A stretch of DNA of 41,248 nt, taken from positions 1 to 41,248 of the forward strand of contig NZ_CALXEE010000007.1 in assembly GCF_944387245.1 (NCBI RefSeq). The letters run 5' to 3'. Shown piece by piece: positions 1-7,685 of the stretch (its first letter is position 1; the number at the start of each line of letters is the position of its first letter). The position numbers and the translations under genes are program-made. The notes under the pieces were generated by a model. The model saw nothing but the letters and a program-made list of their open reading frames with translations, had not been told where the DNA came from and ran no database searches. This stretch comes from an uncultured Intestinimonas sp. (GTDB taxonomy: Bacteria; Bacillota; Clostridia; Oscillospirales; Oscillospiraceae).

Positions 1-12
1 AGGAGGAGCGCT

Positions 13-636
13 ATGGATTACGAGACCCAAAGACGGCTCATGTGCGAGCTGGGCCGCAGACTGTGGGAACGGGGCTGGGTGGCCGCCAACGACGGCAACT
101 TCAGCCGGAGACTGGGAGAGGGCCTCTTTTTGGTGACCCCCGCCGGGGTGAGCAAGGGCTTCCTCACCACCGACATGCTTCTGGTGGTGGACAGCCAGGG
201 CCGGATGACCAGTCCGTCCTCCTACCGCCCCTCCTCGGAGACCCCCCTGCACCTGGCCTGCTACCGGGTCCGCCCCGATGTGGGCGGCGTGTGCCACGCC
301 CATCCCCCCGCCGCCACCGCCTTCGCCTGCGCTCACATGGGCCTGGAGGAGCCCCTGCTGGGGGAGGCCGTCATGTCTCTGGGACCGGTCCCCTGCGCCC
401 CCTACGGCCGCACCGGCACCGCTGAGCTGCCCGCCGCCGCCGCGCCCCTCATGGCCGACCACGACGCCATCCTCCTGGCCAACCACGGCGCCCTCACCAT
501 GGGTCCCGACCTGGAGCGGGCCTACTGGCGGATGGAGACCCTGGAACACACCGCCCAGATCCACCTCAACGTCCGTCTGCTGGGCGGAGGCGTGCCCCTG
601 ACCCAGGAGCAGGCCTCCGCTCTGAGAGGGGGCTGA
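13..636 (+). CDS. Class II aldolase (L-fuculose-phosphate aldolase-like)
   Basis: A 207-residue cytoplasmic zinc aldolase of the FucA/AraD (aldolase class II/adducin) family. Family members cleave sugar 1-phosphates such as L-fuculose-1-P to dihydroxyacetone phosphate and an aldehyde, or epimerise L-ribulose-5-P. The sequence shows the glutamate of SSETPLH (residue 76), the zinc ligands of CHAHPP (His95, His97) and the third ligand in ANHGA (His158); these match FucA Glu73/His92/His94/His155 with a constant offset of three. The N-terminal NDGNFS and TPAGVSKG segments form the phosphate-binding face. The ribosome binding site AGGAGGA lies at the very start of the window, eight bases before the ATG. 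The next gene begins five bases after the stop, so they are probably co-transcribed. The true sugar substrate cannot be told from the sequence. Confidence 0.85.
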   Translation: MDYETQRRLMCELGRRLWERGWVAANDGNFSRRLGEGLFLVTPAGVSKGFLTTDMLLVVDSQGRMTSPSSYRPSSETPLHLACYRVRPDVGGVCHAHPPAATAFACAHMGLEEPLLGEAVMSLGPVPCAPYGRTGTAELPAAAAPLMADHDAILLANHGALTMGPDLERAYWRMETLEHTAQIHLNVRLLGGGVPLTQEQASALRGG

Positions 637-641
637 CAACC

Positions 642-1214
642 ATGGAACCGCTCTTTCAGGTGGAGACCGCCCACGACGCCGATGCCTACGGCAACATGGT
701 GACCGTCCACTACATGCTCCATCAGAAAAACCCCATCTGGGCCCTGTATATCCTGGCCGTGGTGGTGGCCGCCGCCATTTGGTGGCTGGCCGCCGCCGGG
801 AACTACACCAACCTGGGCGCCCTGGGCACCGGCATCTTCTGCCTGGCTTTCTTCCTGCTGGGAGTGCCCTATGTGGACCGCTTCGCCGCCCAGCGGGTGT
901 GCCGGCGGATGGAAAAGCAGGTGGTGAAGGCCGCCCGGAAAAACGGCGCCTACGGCAAGCCCATCCGCTACCGCTTCTTCGACGACCACCTGGACGCCGC
1001 CGACTCCTCCGGTTCCACGGAGACCCCCTACGACCAGATCACCGACCTGGTGGAGACCGCTGGCTACCTGCTGGTCTTTCTCAAGAGCGGCCAGTGCATC
1101 CTGGCCCGGAAAAAGGACTTCACCCTGGGAGACCCCGCCGCCCTCTTCCCCCTGCTCTCCCAGCGCAGCGGCAAGTCCCCCCGGACCTTCCAGATGCCGG
1201 AGAAGCGCCGGTGA
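642..1214 (+). CDS. YcxB-like membrane protein
   Basis: A 190-residue protein with two adjacent hydrophobic segments (roughly residues 30-55 and 60-80) followed by a soluble cytoplasmic part. The C-terminal half (RYRFFDDHLDAAD...YDQITDLVETAGYLLVFLKSGQCILARKKDF) has the beta-rich pattern of the YcxB-like domain, a PH-like fold of unknown function found on small Firmicute membrane proteins. It starts five bases after the aldolase stop with GGGGGC as a modest ribosome binding site inside the end of the aldolase gene, so it is likely translationally coupled. I see no catalytic motif and assign no biochemical role. Confidence 0.65.
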   Translation: MEPLFQVETAHDADAYGNMVTVHYMLHQKNPIWALYILAVVVAAAIWWLAAAGNYTNLGALGTGIFCLAFFLLGVPYVDRFAAQRVCRRMEKQVVKAARKNGAYGKPIRYRFFDDHLDAADSSGSTETPYDQITDLVETAGYLLVFLKSGQCILARKKDFTLGDPAALFPLLSQRSGKSPRTFQMPEKRR

Positions 1215-1226
1215 AAAAATCCCCTC

Positions 1227-1255
1227 TTGCATGACGGGCGGGTTTCTGTTATACT
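1227..1255 (+). promoter_or_regulatory. Sigma-A promoter for leader RNA / tlyC
   Basis: TTGCAT at 1227-1232, a 17-base spacer, and TATACT at 1250-1255. A transcript should start near 1262, about 200 bases upstream of the tlyC start. Confidence 0.7.
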
Positions 1256-1261
1256 GGTCCC

Positions 1262-1374
1262 ATTCTATGGAAAGAAGGGTCTGGTGAGTCCCTGTGGACC
1301 AACCTCCGCCTAGTCAGTGTATGATATGTCTTTTTAAGGGCAGCCTTAGCCGCAGGGCATAGGGCTGTCCTTTT
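1262..1374 (+). ncRNA. Unassigned leader or small RNA with its own terminator
   Basis: Between a strong promoter and the tlyC-like gene there is about 113 nt that ends in a hairpin (1338-1348 pairing with 1360-1370, two G-T pairs) followed by TTTT at 1371-1374. An upstream element GGTC...GACC (about 1279-1300) can form a second stem. The layout is that of a riboswitch or attenuator with an expression-platform terminator, or of a free-standing small RNA. I compared it by eye with the M-box, fluoride, manganese, ZTP, guanidine and cobalamin consensus cores and none fits convincingly, so I leave it unassigned. Confidence 0.45.
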
Positions 1375-1458
1375 GCGCGCAATTTTCCCCTTCCGCACCT
1401 CCCCGTCCCCCTTTCCTGGAACTACATTTAATTAAAGAAAGTTGAGTTGATCGTCCTT

Positions 1459-2727
1459 ATGGACCCCCAAAGTATCACAATGATCGCGGTCTTGTTCCTG
1501 ATGGTGGCTTTTTCCGCCTACTTCTCCGCCACGGAGACCGCCTTCACCTCCCTCAACCGCATCCGCCTGAAGAGTAAGGCCGACGCCGGCGACCGCCGGG
1601 CCGCCCGCACCCTGGCCCTGGCGGAGGACTATGACCGGCTTCTGTCCACCATCCTCATCGGCAACAACATCGTGAACATCTCGGCCTCCACCCTGGGCAC
1701 CGTCCTCTTCACCAAGCACGTGGGCACGGCCTACGGCCCCGCGGTGTCCACCATCGTGCTCACCGTGGTCATCCTGATCTTTGGCGAGATCTCCCCCAAG
1801 AGTCTGGCCAAGGAGCAGCCCGAGGCCTTTGCCATGTTCTCCGCCCCCATCCTGCGGCTGCTGATGCTCATTCTCCGCCCCCTGAACTTCCTCTTCGCCC
1901 AGTGGAAGCGGCTGCTCAGCCTGGTCTTCCGCCACAGCTCGGACAGCGGCATCACCGAGGAGGAGCTCATCACCATGGTGGACCAGGCCGAGACCGAGGG
2001 CGGTCTGGACCAGGACGAGAGCCAGCTCATCCGCTCCGCCATCGAGTTCGGCGACCTGGAGGTGGACGAGATCCTCACCCCCCGGGTGGACATCGTGGCG
2101 GTGGAGGACACCGATACCATGGACGACATCGCCAAGGCCTTCGCCGAGAGCGGCTACTCCCGGCTGCCGGTCTACCATGAGGATATCGACAACATCGTGG
2201 GCGTCATCCACGAGAAGGACTTCCACGCCGCCCGCTACCACGGCCACGACGACGTCTCCGCCATCGTCTCCACCGTGCTCTACACCACCGCCAACACCAA
2301 GATCTCCGACCTGCTGCGCATCCTCCAGAAGGCCAAGGCCCACATGGTCATCGTGGTGGACGAGTACGGCGGCACCGAGGGCCTGTGCACCATGGAGGAC
2401 ATCGTGGAGGAGCTGGTGGGCGAGATCTGGGATGAGCACGATGAGGTCATCGAGGAGTTCAAAAAGCAGCCCGACGGCAGCTACCTCATCTCCTGCAACG
2501 CCAACCTCACCGATCTCTACGACCTCTTCTCCATCAAGGGGGAGAGCGATTCCACCACCGTTTCCGGCTGGGTCATGGAGGAGGTAGGCCGGGTGCCCGA
2601 GGAGGGCGACCACTTTGTCTACGAAAACCTGGACGTCACCGTCACCAAGGTGGACCACCGCCGGGTGCTGGAGATCCGGGTGGTGGTGCTGGAACAGCCC
2701 CGGGACGAGGAAAAACCCGAAAAGTAA
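1459..2727 (+). CDS. Hemolysin C/CorC (TlyC) family CBS membrane protein
   Basis: A 422-residue inner-membrane protein. The N-terminal 190 residues are a CNNM (DUF21) transmembrane domain, including [15 protein letters not shown] and the conserved EISPKSLA segment; a CBS pair follows ([28 protein letters not shown], then [27 protein letters not shown] in pieces), and the C-terminal 80 residues are a CorC_HlyC accessory domain ([17 protein letters not shown]). The family is linked to magnesium/cobalt or sodium-coupled ion efflux; the hemolysin name is historical. I chose the ATG at 1459 because [11 protein letters not shown] matches the usual family start; an in-frame TTG at 1447 is possible and neither has a strong ribosome binding site. 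The gene lies downstream of a leader RNA with a terminator, so it may be under attenuation control. Confidence 0.85.
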   Translation: MDPQSITMIAVLFLMVAFSAYFSATETAFTSLNRIRLKSKADAGDRRAARTLALAEDYDRLLSTILIGNNIVNISASTLGTVLFTKHVGTAYGPAVSTIVLTVVILIFGEISPKSLAKEQPEAFAMFSAPILRLLMLILRPLNFLFAQWKRLLSLVFRHSSDSGITEEELITMVDQAETEGGLDQDESQLIRSAIEFGDLEVDEILTPRVDIVAVEDTDTMDDIAKAFAESGYSRLPVYHEDIDNIVGVIHEKDFHAARYHGHDDVSAIVSTVLYTTANTKISDLLRILQKAKAHMVIVVDEYGGTEGLCTMEDIVEELVGEIWDEHDEVIEEFKKQPDGSYLISCNANLTDLYDLFSIKGESDSTTVSGWVMEEVGRVPEEGDHFVYENLDVTVTKVDHRRVLEIRVVVLEQPRDEEKPEK

Positions 2728-2733
2728 AACGAA

Positions 2734-2764
2734 CCCCCGGCGGTCTCAGACCGCCGGGGGTTTT
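2734..2764 (+). terminator. Bidirectional terminator between tlyC and pyrG
   Basis: A long GC stem (2734-2746 with 2749-2760) separated by a tiny loop and followed by TTTT. It serves tlyC on the plus strand; on the minus strand, upstream A residues give a short U-run for the convergent pyrG. Confidence 0.85.
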
Positions 2765-2771
2765 GTGCTTC

Positions 2772-4382
2772 TTATGCCTTTGCCTGCGTCTTTGCCGCCG
2801 CCACGAAGGCCCGGAAGAGGGGGTGGGCCTTGTTGGGCCGGGACTTGAACTCGGGGTGGAACTGCACGCCCACAAACCAGGGGTGGTCGGGGAGCTCCAC
2901 CGCCTCCACCAGCCGGCCGTCCGGGGAGAGGCCGGCCAGCACCAGTCCCTTGGAGGTGAGGGCCTCCCGGTAGTCGTTGTTGAACTCGTAGCGGTGCCGG
3001 TGCCGCTCGGAGATGTCCTGGACCCCGTAGGCCCGCTGGCAGGGGCCGCCCGGCGTGGTGAGGTGGCAGGGGTAGGCCCCCAGGCGCATGGTGCCGCCCT
3101 TGGCGGTGACTCCCACCTGGTCGGGCATGAGGGCAATGACGGGATAGGGGGTCTCCGGGTCCAGCTCGCTGGAGTGGGCGCCGGCAAGGCCGGCGGCGTG
3201 GCGGGCGAACTCCACCACCGCCATCTGCATGCCCAGGCAGATGCCAAAATAGGGTACCTTATTCTCCCGGGCGTACTTCACGGCGGCGAGCATGCCGTCG
3301 ATGCCCCGGCTGCCGAAGCCGCCGGGTACCAGCACCCCGTGGCAGCCCTCCAGCGCCTGGGCGGCGTTGTCGTCGGTGAGGGTCTCGGAGTCCACCCAGC
3401 GGATGTCCACCTTCACGTCGTTGATGATGCCGGCGTGGGCCAGGGACTCCACCACGGAGAGGTAGGCGTCGTGGAGGCCCACGTACTTGCCCACCAGGGC
3501 GATCTCCACATGCTCCCTGGCCGCCTTCTCCCGCTCCACCAGGGCGGTCCACTCGATGAGGTCGGGGGGCGTGGCGGTGAGGCCCAGACGGCGGCACACC
3601 GCTCTGGCCAGTCCCGCCTCCTCCAGCATCAGGGGGACCTCGTAGAGAGAGGAGGCGGTCAGGTTCTCGATGACGTTCTCCGGGGGAATGTTGCAGAAGA
3701 GGGAGATCTTCTTCCGGATGTCGTCGGGGATGGGATACTCGGAGCGGCAGACGATGACGTCGGGCTGAATGCCCAGGCCCAGCAGCTCCTTGGCCGAGTG
3801 CTGGGTGGGCTTGCTCTTGAGCTCGTCGGAGCCGGGGACGGCCACGATGAGGGAGACGTGGAGGTACATGACGTCCTGCCGCCCCACCTCGGCAGCCACC
3901 TGCCGGATGGCCTCCAGGAAGGGCTGGGACTCGATGTCGCCCACGGTACCGCCGATCTCGGTGATGACCACGTCCACGTCGCCCCGGCGGCCCACCCGGT
4001 AGATCCGGTCCTTGATCTCATCGGTGATGTGGGGGATGACCTGGACGGTTCCGCCCAGATAGCCGCCCTCCCGCTCCCGGTTGAGGACGGTCCAGTAGAC
4101 CTTGCCCGAGGTCACCGAGGAGTCCACCGTCAGATCCTCGTCGGTGAAGCGCTCATAGTGGCCCAGATCCAGATCGGTCTCGGCGCCGTCGTCGGTGACA
4201 AAGACCTCGCCGTGCTGAAAGGGATTCATGGTCCCCGGGTCCACGTTCAGGTAGGGGTCGAACTTCTGGAGGGCCACCTTCAGCCCCCGCTGCTTCAGAA
4301 GCCGCCCCAGAGAGGCCGCCGTGATGCCCTTGCCCAGGCCGGAGACCACGCCGCCGGTAACGAAAATATACTTGACCGCCAT
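2772..4382 (-). CDS. pyrG: CTP synthase
   Basis: A 536-residue cytoplasmic enzyme that makes CTP from UTP, ATP and glutamine, the last step of pyrimidine nucleotide synthesis. The N-terminal synthase domain starts with the family signature [13 protein letters not shown] and contains the substrate site [19 protein letters not shown] and [12 protein letters not shown]. The C-terminal class I glutamine amidotransferase domain has the nucleophile in GICLGMQ (about residue 380) and the partner His-Glu in [13 protein letters not shown] near the end. Length is normal for the family. The start ATG has GGGAGG eight to ten bases upstream. It is monocistronic, from its own promoter at 4455-4483 to the shared terminator at 2734-2764. 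The leader can fold so that the ribosome binding site is paired. Confidence 0.97.
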   Translation of the reverse strand: MAVKYIFVTGGVVSGLGKGITAASLGRLLKQRGLKVALQKFDPYLNVDPGTMNPFQHGEVFVTDDGAETDLDLGHYERFTDEDLTVDSSVTSGKVYWTVLNREREGGYLGGTVQVIPHITDEIKDRIYRVGRRGDVDVVITEIGGTVGDIESQPFLEAIRQVAAEVGRQDVMYLHVSLIVAVPGSDELKSKPTQHSAKELLGLGIQPDVIVCRSEYPIPDDIRKKISLFCNIPPENVIENLTASSLYEVPLMLEEAGLARAVCRRLGLTATPPDLIEWTALVEREKAAREHVEIALVGKYVGLHDAYLSVVESLAHAGIINDVKVDIRWVDSETLTDDNAAQALEGCHGVLVPGGFGSRGIDGMLAAVKYARENKVPYFGICLGMQMAVVEFARHAAGLAGAHSSELDPETPYPVIALMPDQVGVTAKGGTMRLGAYPCHLTTPGGPCQRAYGVQDISERHRHRYEFNNDYREALTSKGLVLAGLSPDGRLVEAVELPDHPWFVGVQFHPEFKSRPNKAHPLFRAFVAAAKTQAKA

Positions 4383-4396
4383 ATTACATTCCTCCC

Positions 4397-4412
4397 ATCG
4401 TTTGATGGGACG
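4397..4412 (-). promoter_or_regulatory. Hairpin over the pyrG ribosome binding site
   Basis: On the minus strand CCCATC-AAAC-GATGGG forms a compact hairpin whose 3' arm overlaps the Shine-Dalgarno GGGAGG of pyrG. The leader between the promoter and this hairpin also contains several GGGG/CCCGGGG runs. This could limit translation; whether it responds to CTP is unknown. Confidence 0.4.
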
Positions 4413-4454
4413 CCATTGCCCCGGGACCCCGTTGCCCCATAAAAAATCCTTTCT

Positions 4455-4483
4455 ATTTTATGCGCCTAAAGGGCCATCGTCAA
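4455..4483 (-). promoter_or_regulatory. pyrG promoter
   Basis: Read on the minus strand: TTGACG (4483-4478), 17-base spacer, TAAAAT (4460-4455). It places the start of transcription about 65 bases before the pyrG ATG. Confidence 0.7.
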
Positions 4484-4517
4484 GGGGTCGGGAGGAAAAA
4501 AACAGCGGTGTTTTTTC

Positions 4518-7139
4518 TCAGCCCGCCAGATCGGGGAAGGCAATCCGGCCCCAGTCGTCCACCTGCCAGCCGCCGCTGCCGTCGGGGATGAGCCAGAACA
4601 CGTAGGTCCCCTCCCCCTGGGGGGCGTCCGCCGAAAAGTCGGCGTAGAGGACCAGCACGTCGGCCCGGTCAAGGCCGCTCCCCTGCCCCTTGCCATTTTC
4701 CAGATAGGTCTGGACGTGGTAGCGGGCGTAGAGGGGCAGATACTGGGGAGAGCCCTCCAGGGGCGTCCCCCAGCCCTGCCCTTCCAGCCAGGCGGACAGG
4801 GCGTCCATGCCGGCGTCTACCTGCTCCCAAGTGAAGGGGTCCTCCTCCTGGGCCAGGGCGGAGCAGTAGTCCATCATCCTGTCATAGGGGCTCGTCTGAT
4901 AGGCATAGGCAGGACGGTACCAGAAAACCTCACCCTCGATGGTGATGCGCAGAAGGCCGTCCTCCTCCAGGAAGAGGAGCTCGTCGCCGCTCTCTGTCTG
5001 ATAGCGCACCGCCTCACCCTCGATGGTCTCCGGCCCTTGGCCCTCCATCCACACGAAGGTTTGGAGGTACCAACGCACCTCACCCGACAGGAACTCCGGG
5101 TTGTGGAAGGCCAGCCTGCCCTCGCTGCTGCCCGGGTCGCCGTCCAGATAGAAGAGGCTCTCCAGCGTGCCGGCCTGGCCCGCCACCTGCCCGATGGTGC
5201 TCCACAGGTCCCCGGCGGGCACCCCCTCCAGGAGGGTGAAGGTGAGGCCCTCCAGGGTCTCGGCGTCGTACTTCTCCTGGTACCACTCCATGGCCGCCTG
5301 GACCGGGTCCAGGAGCCCGGGCCGGTGACCCTGGTCCACCTGGGCCTGGAGGTCGGCGTAGTACTCCGCCGCCGTCACCTGGATGCCGTAGGGCAGCTCC
5401 CTGCCCCAGCCGCCGTAGTTGTTGTCAAAGCTGCCCTCCACGCACCAGATGCCGCCGCTGCCCTGGGTGACAGGCTGGGAGAGGAGGAGGGTCAGGGAGA
5501 CGGCGTAGTCGGCGCTGTGGACCTCCACATAGCGGTGCTCTCCCGTCCACAGGAAGGGCCGGTTCAGCTCCGCCCCGCTGTAGGGGGTGAGGCCGTTGCG
5601 TACGATGAAGTCGGCCTGGATGTCGGGGATGCGGGAGCAGACATACTCCCAGCGCCGGTAGTCCGCGCTGTCGGTGTCCTGGTCACCGTCTGCGGTGAAA
5701 AACTGCACATCGGTGGGGTACGCCATGCCGTAGTACCACTCGCCATCCCGGGCAAAGATGGTCTGGCCCGCCCCTCCGTCCACGGCCAGGTAGTTCTGCT
5801 CGTACTCCACCTGGTCATAGCGGAAGAAGGAGAACAAAAAGCCCATGGGGGCGTCGAAGTCCTCTATGCCGGCCTCATAGCTGGAGCGGTGGTAGACCCT
5901 GGGGAACACCGGCTCCGAACCGTCTCCCAGATCCTCGTCAAAGAGGACCATGGTGTCCTCCACAATGTCGGTGGGGATGGCCAGGGTGAGCCCGCCCCCC
6001 AGGTCATAGAGGGCAGCGTCGGTAAAGAGGGCGTCCGGGGCCACCGTGGGCGCCTGGGTTTCGGCGGGGGCCGACACCTCCGAGTCAGGGGGCACGGTGG
6101 CTGTGCCGCCGATCAGGGAACAGCTCCCCAGCAGCAGGGCCACACACAGGGTCAGCGCCAGGGCGGCAGGGCCTCGTTTTGTGCCGTTCACCAGATCCAC
6201 CAGCCTTTCCTTCAGATGCTCCTTTTCCTCGCACAGGGTGGTGACCACCAGCCCCTTGGGAGGCTCCGCCGCCAGGGAGAGCAGTGTCTCCCCGTACCTC
6301 CGTCGCTCCGGGTCGGACAGCGCCCCCGCCGCCGCCTCGTCACAGGAGAGCTCGCACCGCCGGGCCATCTCCCGGCGGAACACCGGCATAAGCGGGTTAA
6401 ACCAGTGGAGGCTGGTCACCACCGCCGCACACCACTTATAGAGGAGGTCGTGGCGGCGCAGGTGGGTGAGCTCATGGCGGAGGATGTCCTCCAGCCGCCC
6501 CCGGTCCTCCACCCCCTCGGGCAGAAACACGGTGGGCCGCAGCAGCCCCAGGGCCATGGGACAGGGGATATCGGGGCACACCGCCAGGGCGATCTTCCCG
6601 CCGGGGTCCAGCTCCTTCAGCACCTCCAGCGCCACCGGACCGGGGGCGTGGCTCCCCCGCCGGACCAGCCTGGCAAAGCGATGGTAACTCCGGCCGTACC
6701 GGCCCAGGCTGAGGGCAAAGCCCAGGACCCACACTGTGAACCACAGGGCGGGCGAGGTGAGGACGTCCCCCCAGTCCACCGCCGGGGCGGCGGAAGTTAC
6801 CGTCATTCCTCCCCCATCGGGGACCGACGGCCCACCGCCTGAGCTTGGGGACTGCCCCCCTTGATCTGTGGGCGGAAACAGAACGGTGGTCCCGCCGGTC
6901 CAGCCGCCGGCCGGGTTGGTCATCACCACACCGGTAACGGTGGTGGAATACGAATAGACGGGGACGGGCAGATCCACCCACACCGGCACACACAGCCGCA
7001 GCAGCACCAGCAGCCACAGGTAGTAGCCCGCCGCCCGGCTGATGCGGCGGCCCAGCAGGTGGAGCGCCCCCATGAGGACCACCCCCAGCACCGAGCCCAG
7101 CAGGCTCAGCCGCAGCAGGGTGAGGAGAAAACCGGTCAT
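4518..7139 (-). CDS. M56 (BlaR1/MecR1-type) membrane sensor metalloprotease
   Basis: An 873-residue protein. The N-terminal ~330 residues form the M56 peptidase: transmembrane helices (GFLLTLLRLSLLGSVLGVVL; YYLWLLVLLRLCVPVWV; a third near LTSPALWFTVWVLGFALSL), the zinc motif HELTHLRRHD, a downstream segment ELSCDEAAAG with the third ligand, and a final helix ALALTLCVALLLGSC. The remaining ~530 residues should lie outside the membrane and are acidic and Trp/Tyr-rich. I do not recognise them; they do not look like the penicillin-binding transpeptidase domain of classical BlaR1, so the signal may not be a beta-lactam. The start ATG overlaps the BlaI stop (ATGA) with GGGGGAGGA upstream, so the pair is translationally coupled. 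The expected role, inferred from the family, is to sense a signal and trigger cleavage of the BlaI repressor. Confidence 0.85.
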   Translation of the reverse strand: MTGFLLTLLRLSLLGSVLGVVLMGALHLLGRRISRAAGYYLWLLVLLRLCVPVWVDLPVPVYSYSTTVTGVVMTNPAGGWTGGTTVLFPPTDQGGQSPSSGGGPSVPDGGGMTVTSAAPAVDWGDVLTSPALWFTVWVLGFALSLGRYGRSYHRFARLVRRGSHAPGPVALEVLKELDPGGKIALAVCPDIPCPMALGLLRPTVFLPEGVEDRGRLEDILRHELTHLRRHDLLYKWCAAVVTSLHWFNPLMPVFRREMARRCELSCDEAAAGALSDPERRRYGETLLSLAAEPPKGLVVTTLCEEKEHLKERLVDLVNGTKRGPAALALTLCVALLLGSCSLIGGTATVPPDSEVSAPAETQAPTVAPDALFTDAALYDLGGGLTLAIPTDIVEDTMVLFDEDLGDGSEPVFPRVYHRSSYEAGIEDFDAPMGFLFSFFRYDQVEYEQNYLAVDGGAGQTIFARDGEWYYGMAYPTDVQFFTADGDQDTDSADYRRWEYVCSRIPDIQADFIVRNGLTPYSGAELNRPFLWTGEHRYVEVHSADYAVSLTLLLSQPVTQGSGGIWCVEGSFDNNYGGWGRELPYGIQVTAAEYYADLQAQVDQGHRPGLLDPVQAAMEWYQEKYDAETLEGLTFTLLEGVPAGDLWSTIGQVAGQAGTLESLFYLDGDPGSSEGRLAFHNPEFLSGEVRWYLQTFVWMEGQGPETIEGEAVRYQTESGDELLFLEEDGLLRITIEGEVFWYRPAYAYQTSPYDRMMDYCSALAQEEDPFTWEQVDAGMDALSAWLEGQGWGTPLEGSPQYLPLYARYHVQTYLENGKGQGSGLDRADVLVLYADFSADAPQGEGTYVFWLIPDGSGGWQVDDWGRIAFPDLAG

Positions 7140-7528
7140 GCGTCCTCCCCCCTCTCCTCCCACAGCCTGTCGAAGAGATCCCTGAGCTCGGCCACATCCT
7201 CCCGGTCCAGCTGCCGCCGCTCCACCAGGGCGGCCACCAGATCCTTGGCCTTGCCATCGTAGAGCTTTTCAATGAGGGTGCGGGTCTTGTAGTCCCCCAG
7301 CTCCTCCCGGCTCACCAGGGGGCGGTAGTGGTACACCCCCCGCTTCTCCTGGGCCACCGCTCCCTTCTCCAGCAGCCGCCTGAGAAGGGTTTTTACCGTG
7401 TCGCCGCTCCAGCCCTTCCGGGCGGTGACGCCCTCCTTCACCTGGGCCAGGGTCAGGTCCTCACCCTGCCACAGCACCTCCATCACCTCCAGCTCTGCGT
7501 CGGTGATCTTCGCCTCCCGCTCCCACAT
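7136..7528 (-). CDS. BlaI/MecI/CopY family transcriptional repressor
   Basis: A 130-residue dimeric winged-helix repressor. It begins ITDAELEVMEVLW, the hallmark of the family, continues with the recognition region GWSGDTVKTLLRRLLEKGAV and the wing RGVYHYRPLVSREE, and ends with a helical dimerisation tail. Family members bind TACA-N2-TGTA operators and are inactivated by proteolysis through the partner M56 protease, which is encoded directly downstream with a 4-base overlap. AAAGGGGG stands upstream of the ATG. The promoter carries two TACAgtTGTA-type sites within a perfect inverted repeat, so autoregulation is strongly suggested. No beta-lactamase or other target gene is adjacent; the next gene upstream has its own terminator. 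Confidence 0.93.
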   Translation of the reverse strand: MWEREAKITDAELEVMEVLWQGEDLTLAQVKEGVTARKGWSGDTVKTLLRRLLEKGAVAQEKRGVYHYRPLVSREELGDYKTRTLIEKLYDGKAKDLVAALVERRQLDREDVAELRDLFDRLWEERGEDA

Positions 7529-7550
7529 ACGGGTATCCCCCTTTCATGTA

Positions 7551-7609
7551 AACGAGGTTACAGTTGTACCCTTTGTGTGTAGGGTACAACTGTAACCTCG
7601 TTTTGTCAA
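7551..7609 (-). promoter_or_regulatory. BlaI promoter with perfect inverted-repeat operator
   Basis: A 22-bp arm (7551-7572) is repeated perfectly in inverse (7581-7602) around an 8-bp spacer. Each arm contains GTTACAGTTGTACC, which fits the TACA-N2-TGTA core of BlaI/MecI operators. On the minus strand TTGACA (7609-7604), a 17-base spacer and TACCCT (7586-7581) form the promoter, so one operator fills the spacer and -10 while the other covers the start of transcription. Confidence 0.85.
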
Positions 7610-7637
7610 GGTAGGATGGGTAACAATTTGGCGTCAG

Positions 7638-7669
7638 AAAAGCGCCCCAGACTTGAGGTCCGGGGCGCT
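7638..7669 (-). terminator. Terminator after the DUF1846 gene
   Basis: Stem AGCGCCCC (7641-7648) with GGGGCGCT (7662-7669), extended by GAC/GTC pairs; followed on the minus strand by TTTTCT. Confidence 0.85.
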
Positions 7670-7685
7670 GCGGCGGCAGAGGGAT

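Noticed and set aside
1262-1374. M-box (magnesium), fluoride, manganese, ZTP or cobalamin riboswitch before the tlyC gene
   Set aside because: None of the conserved cores could be matched by eye; a partial CCGCCTAG resemblance to ZTP is too short.
2763-4442. 559-residue open frame antisense to pyrG
   Set aside because: GC-rich codon pattern produces long antisense frames; the peptide is low-complexity Gly/Val/His/Asp and pyrG is certain. Similar frames over the M56, DUF1846, tex and phoBR genes were rejected for the same reason.
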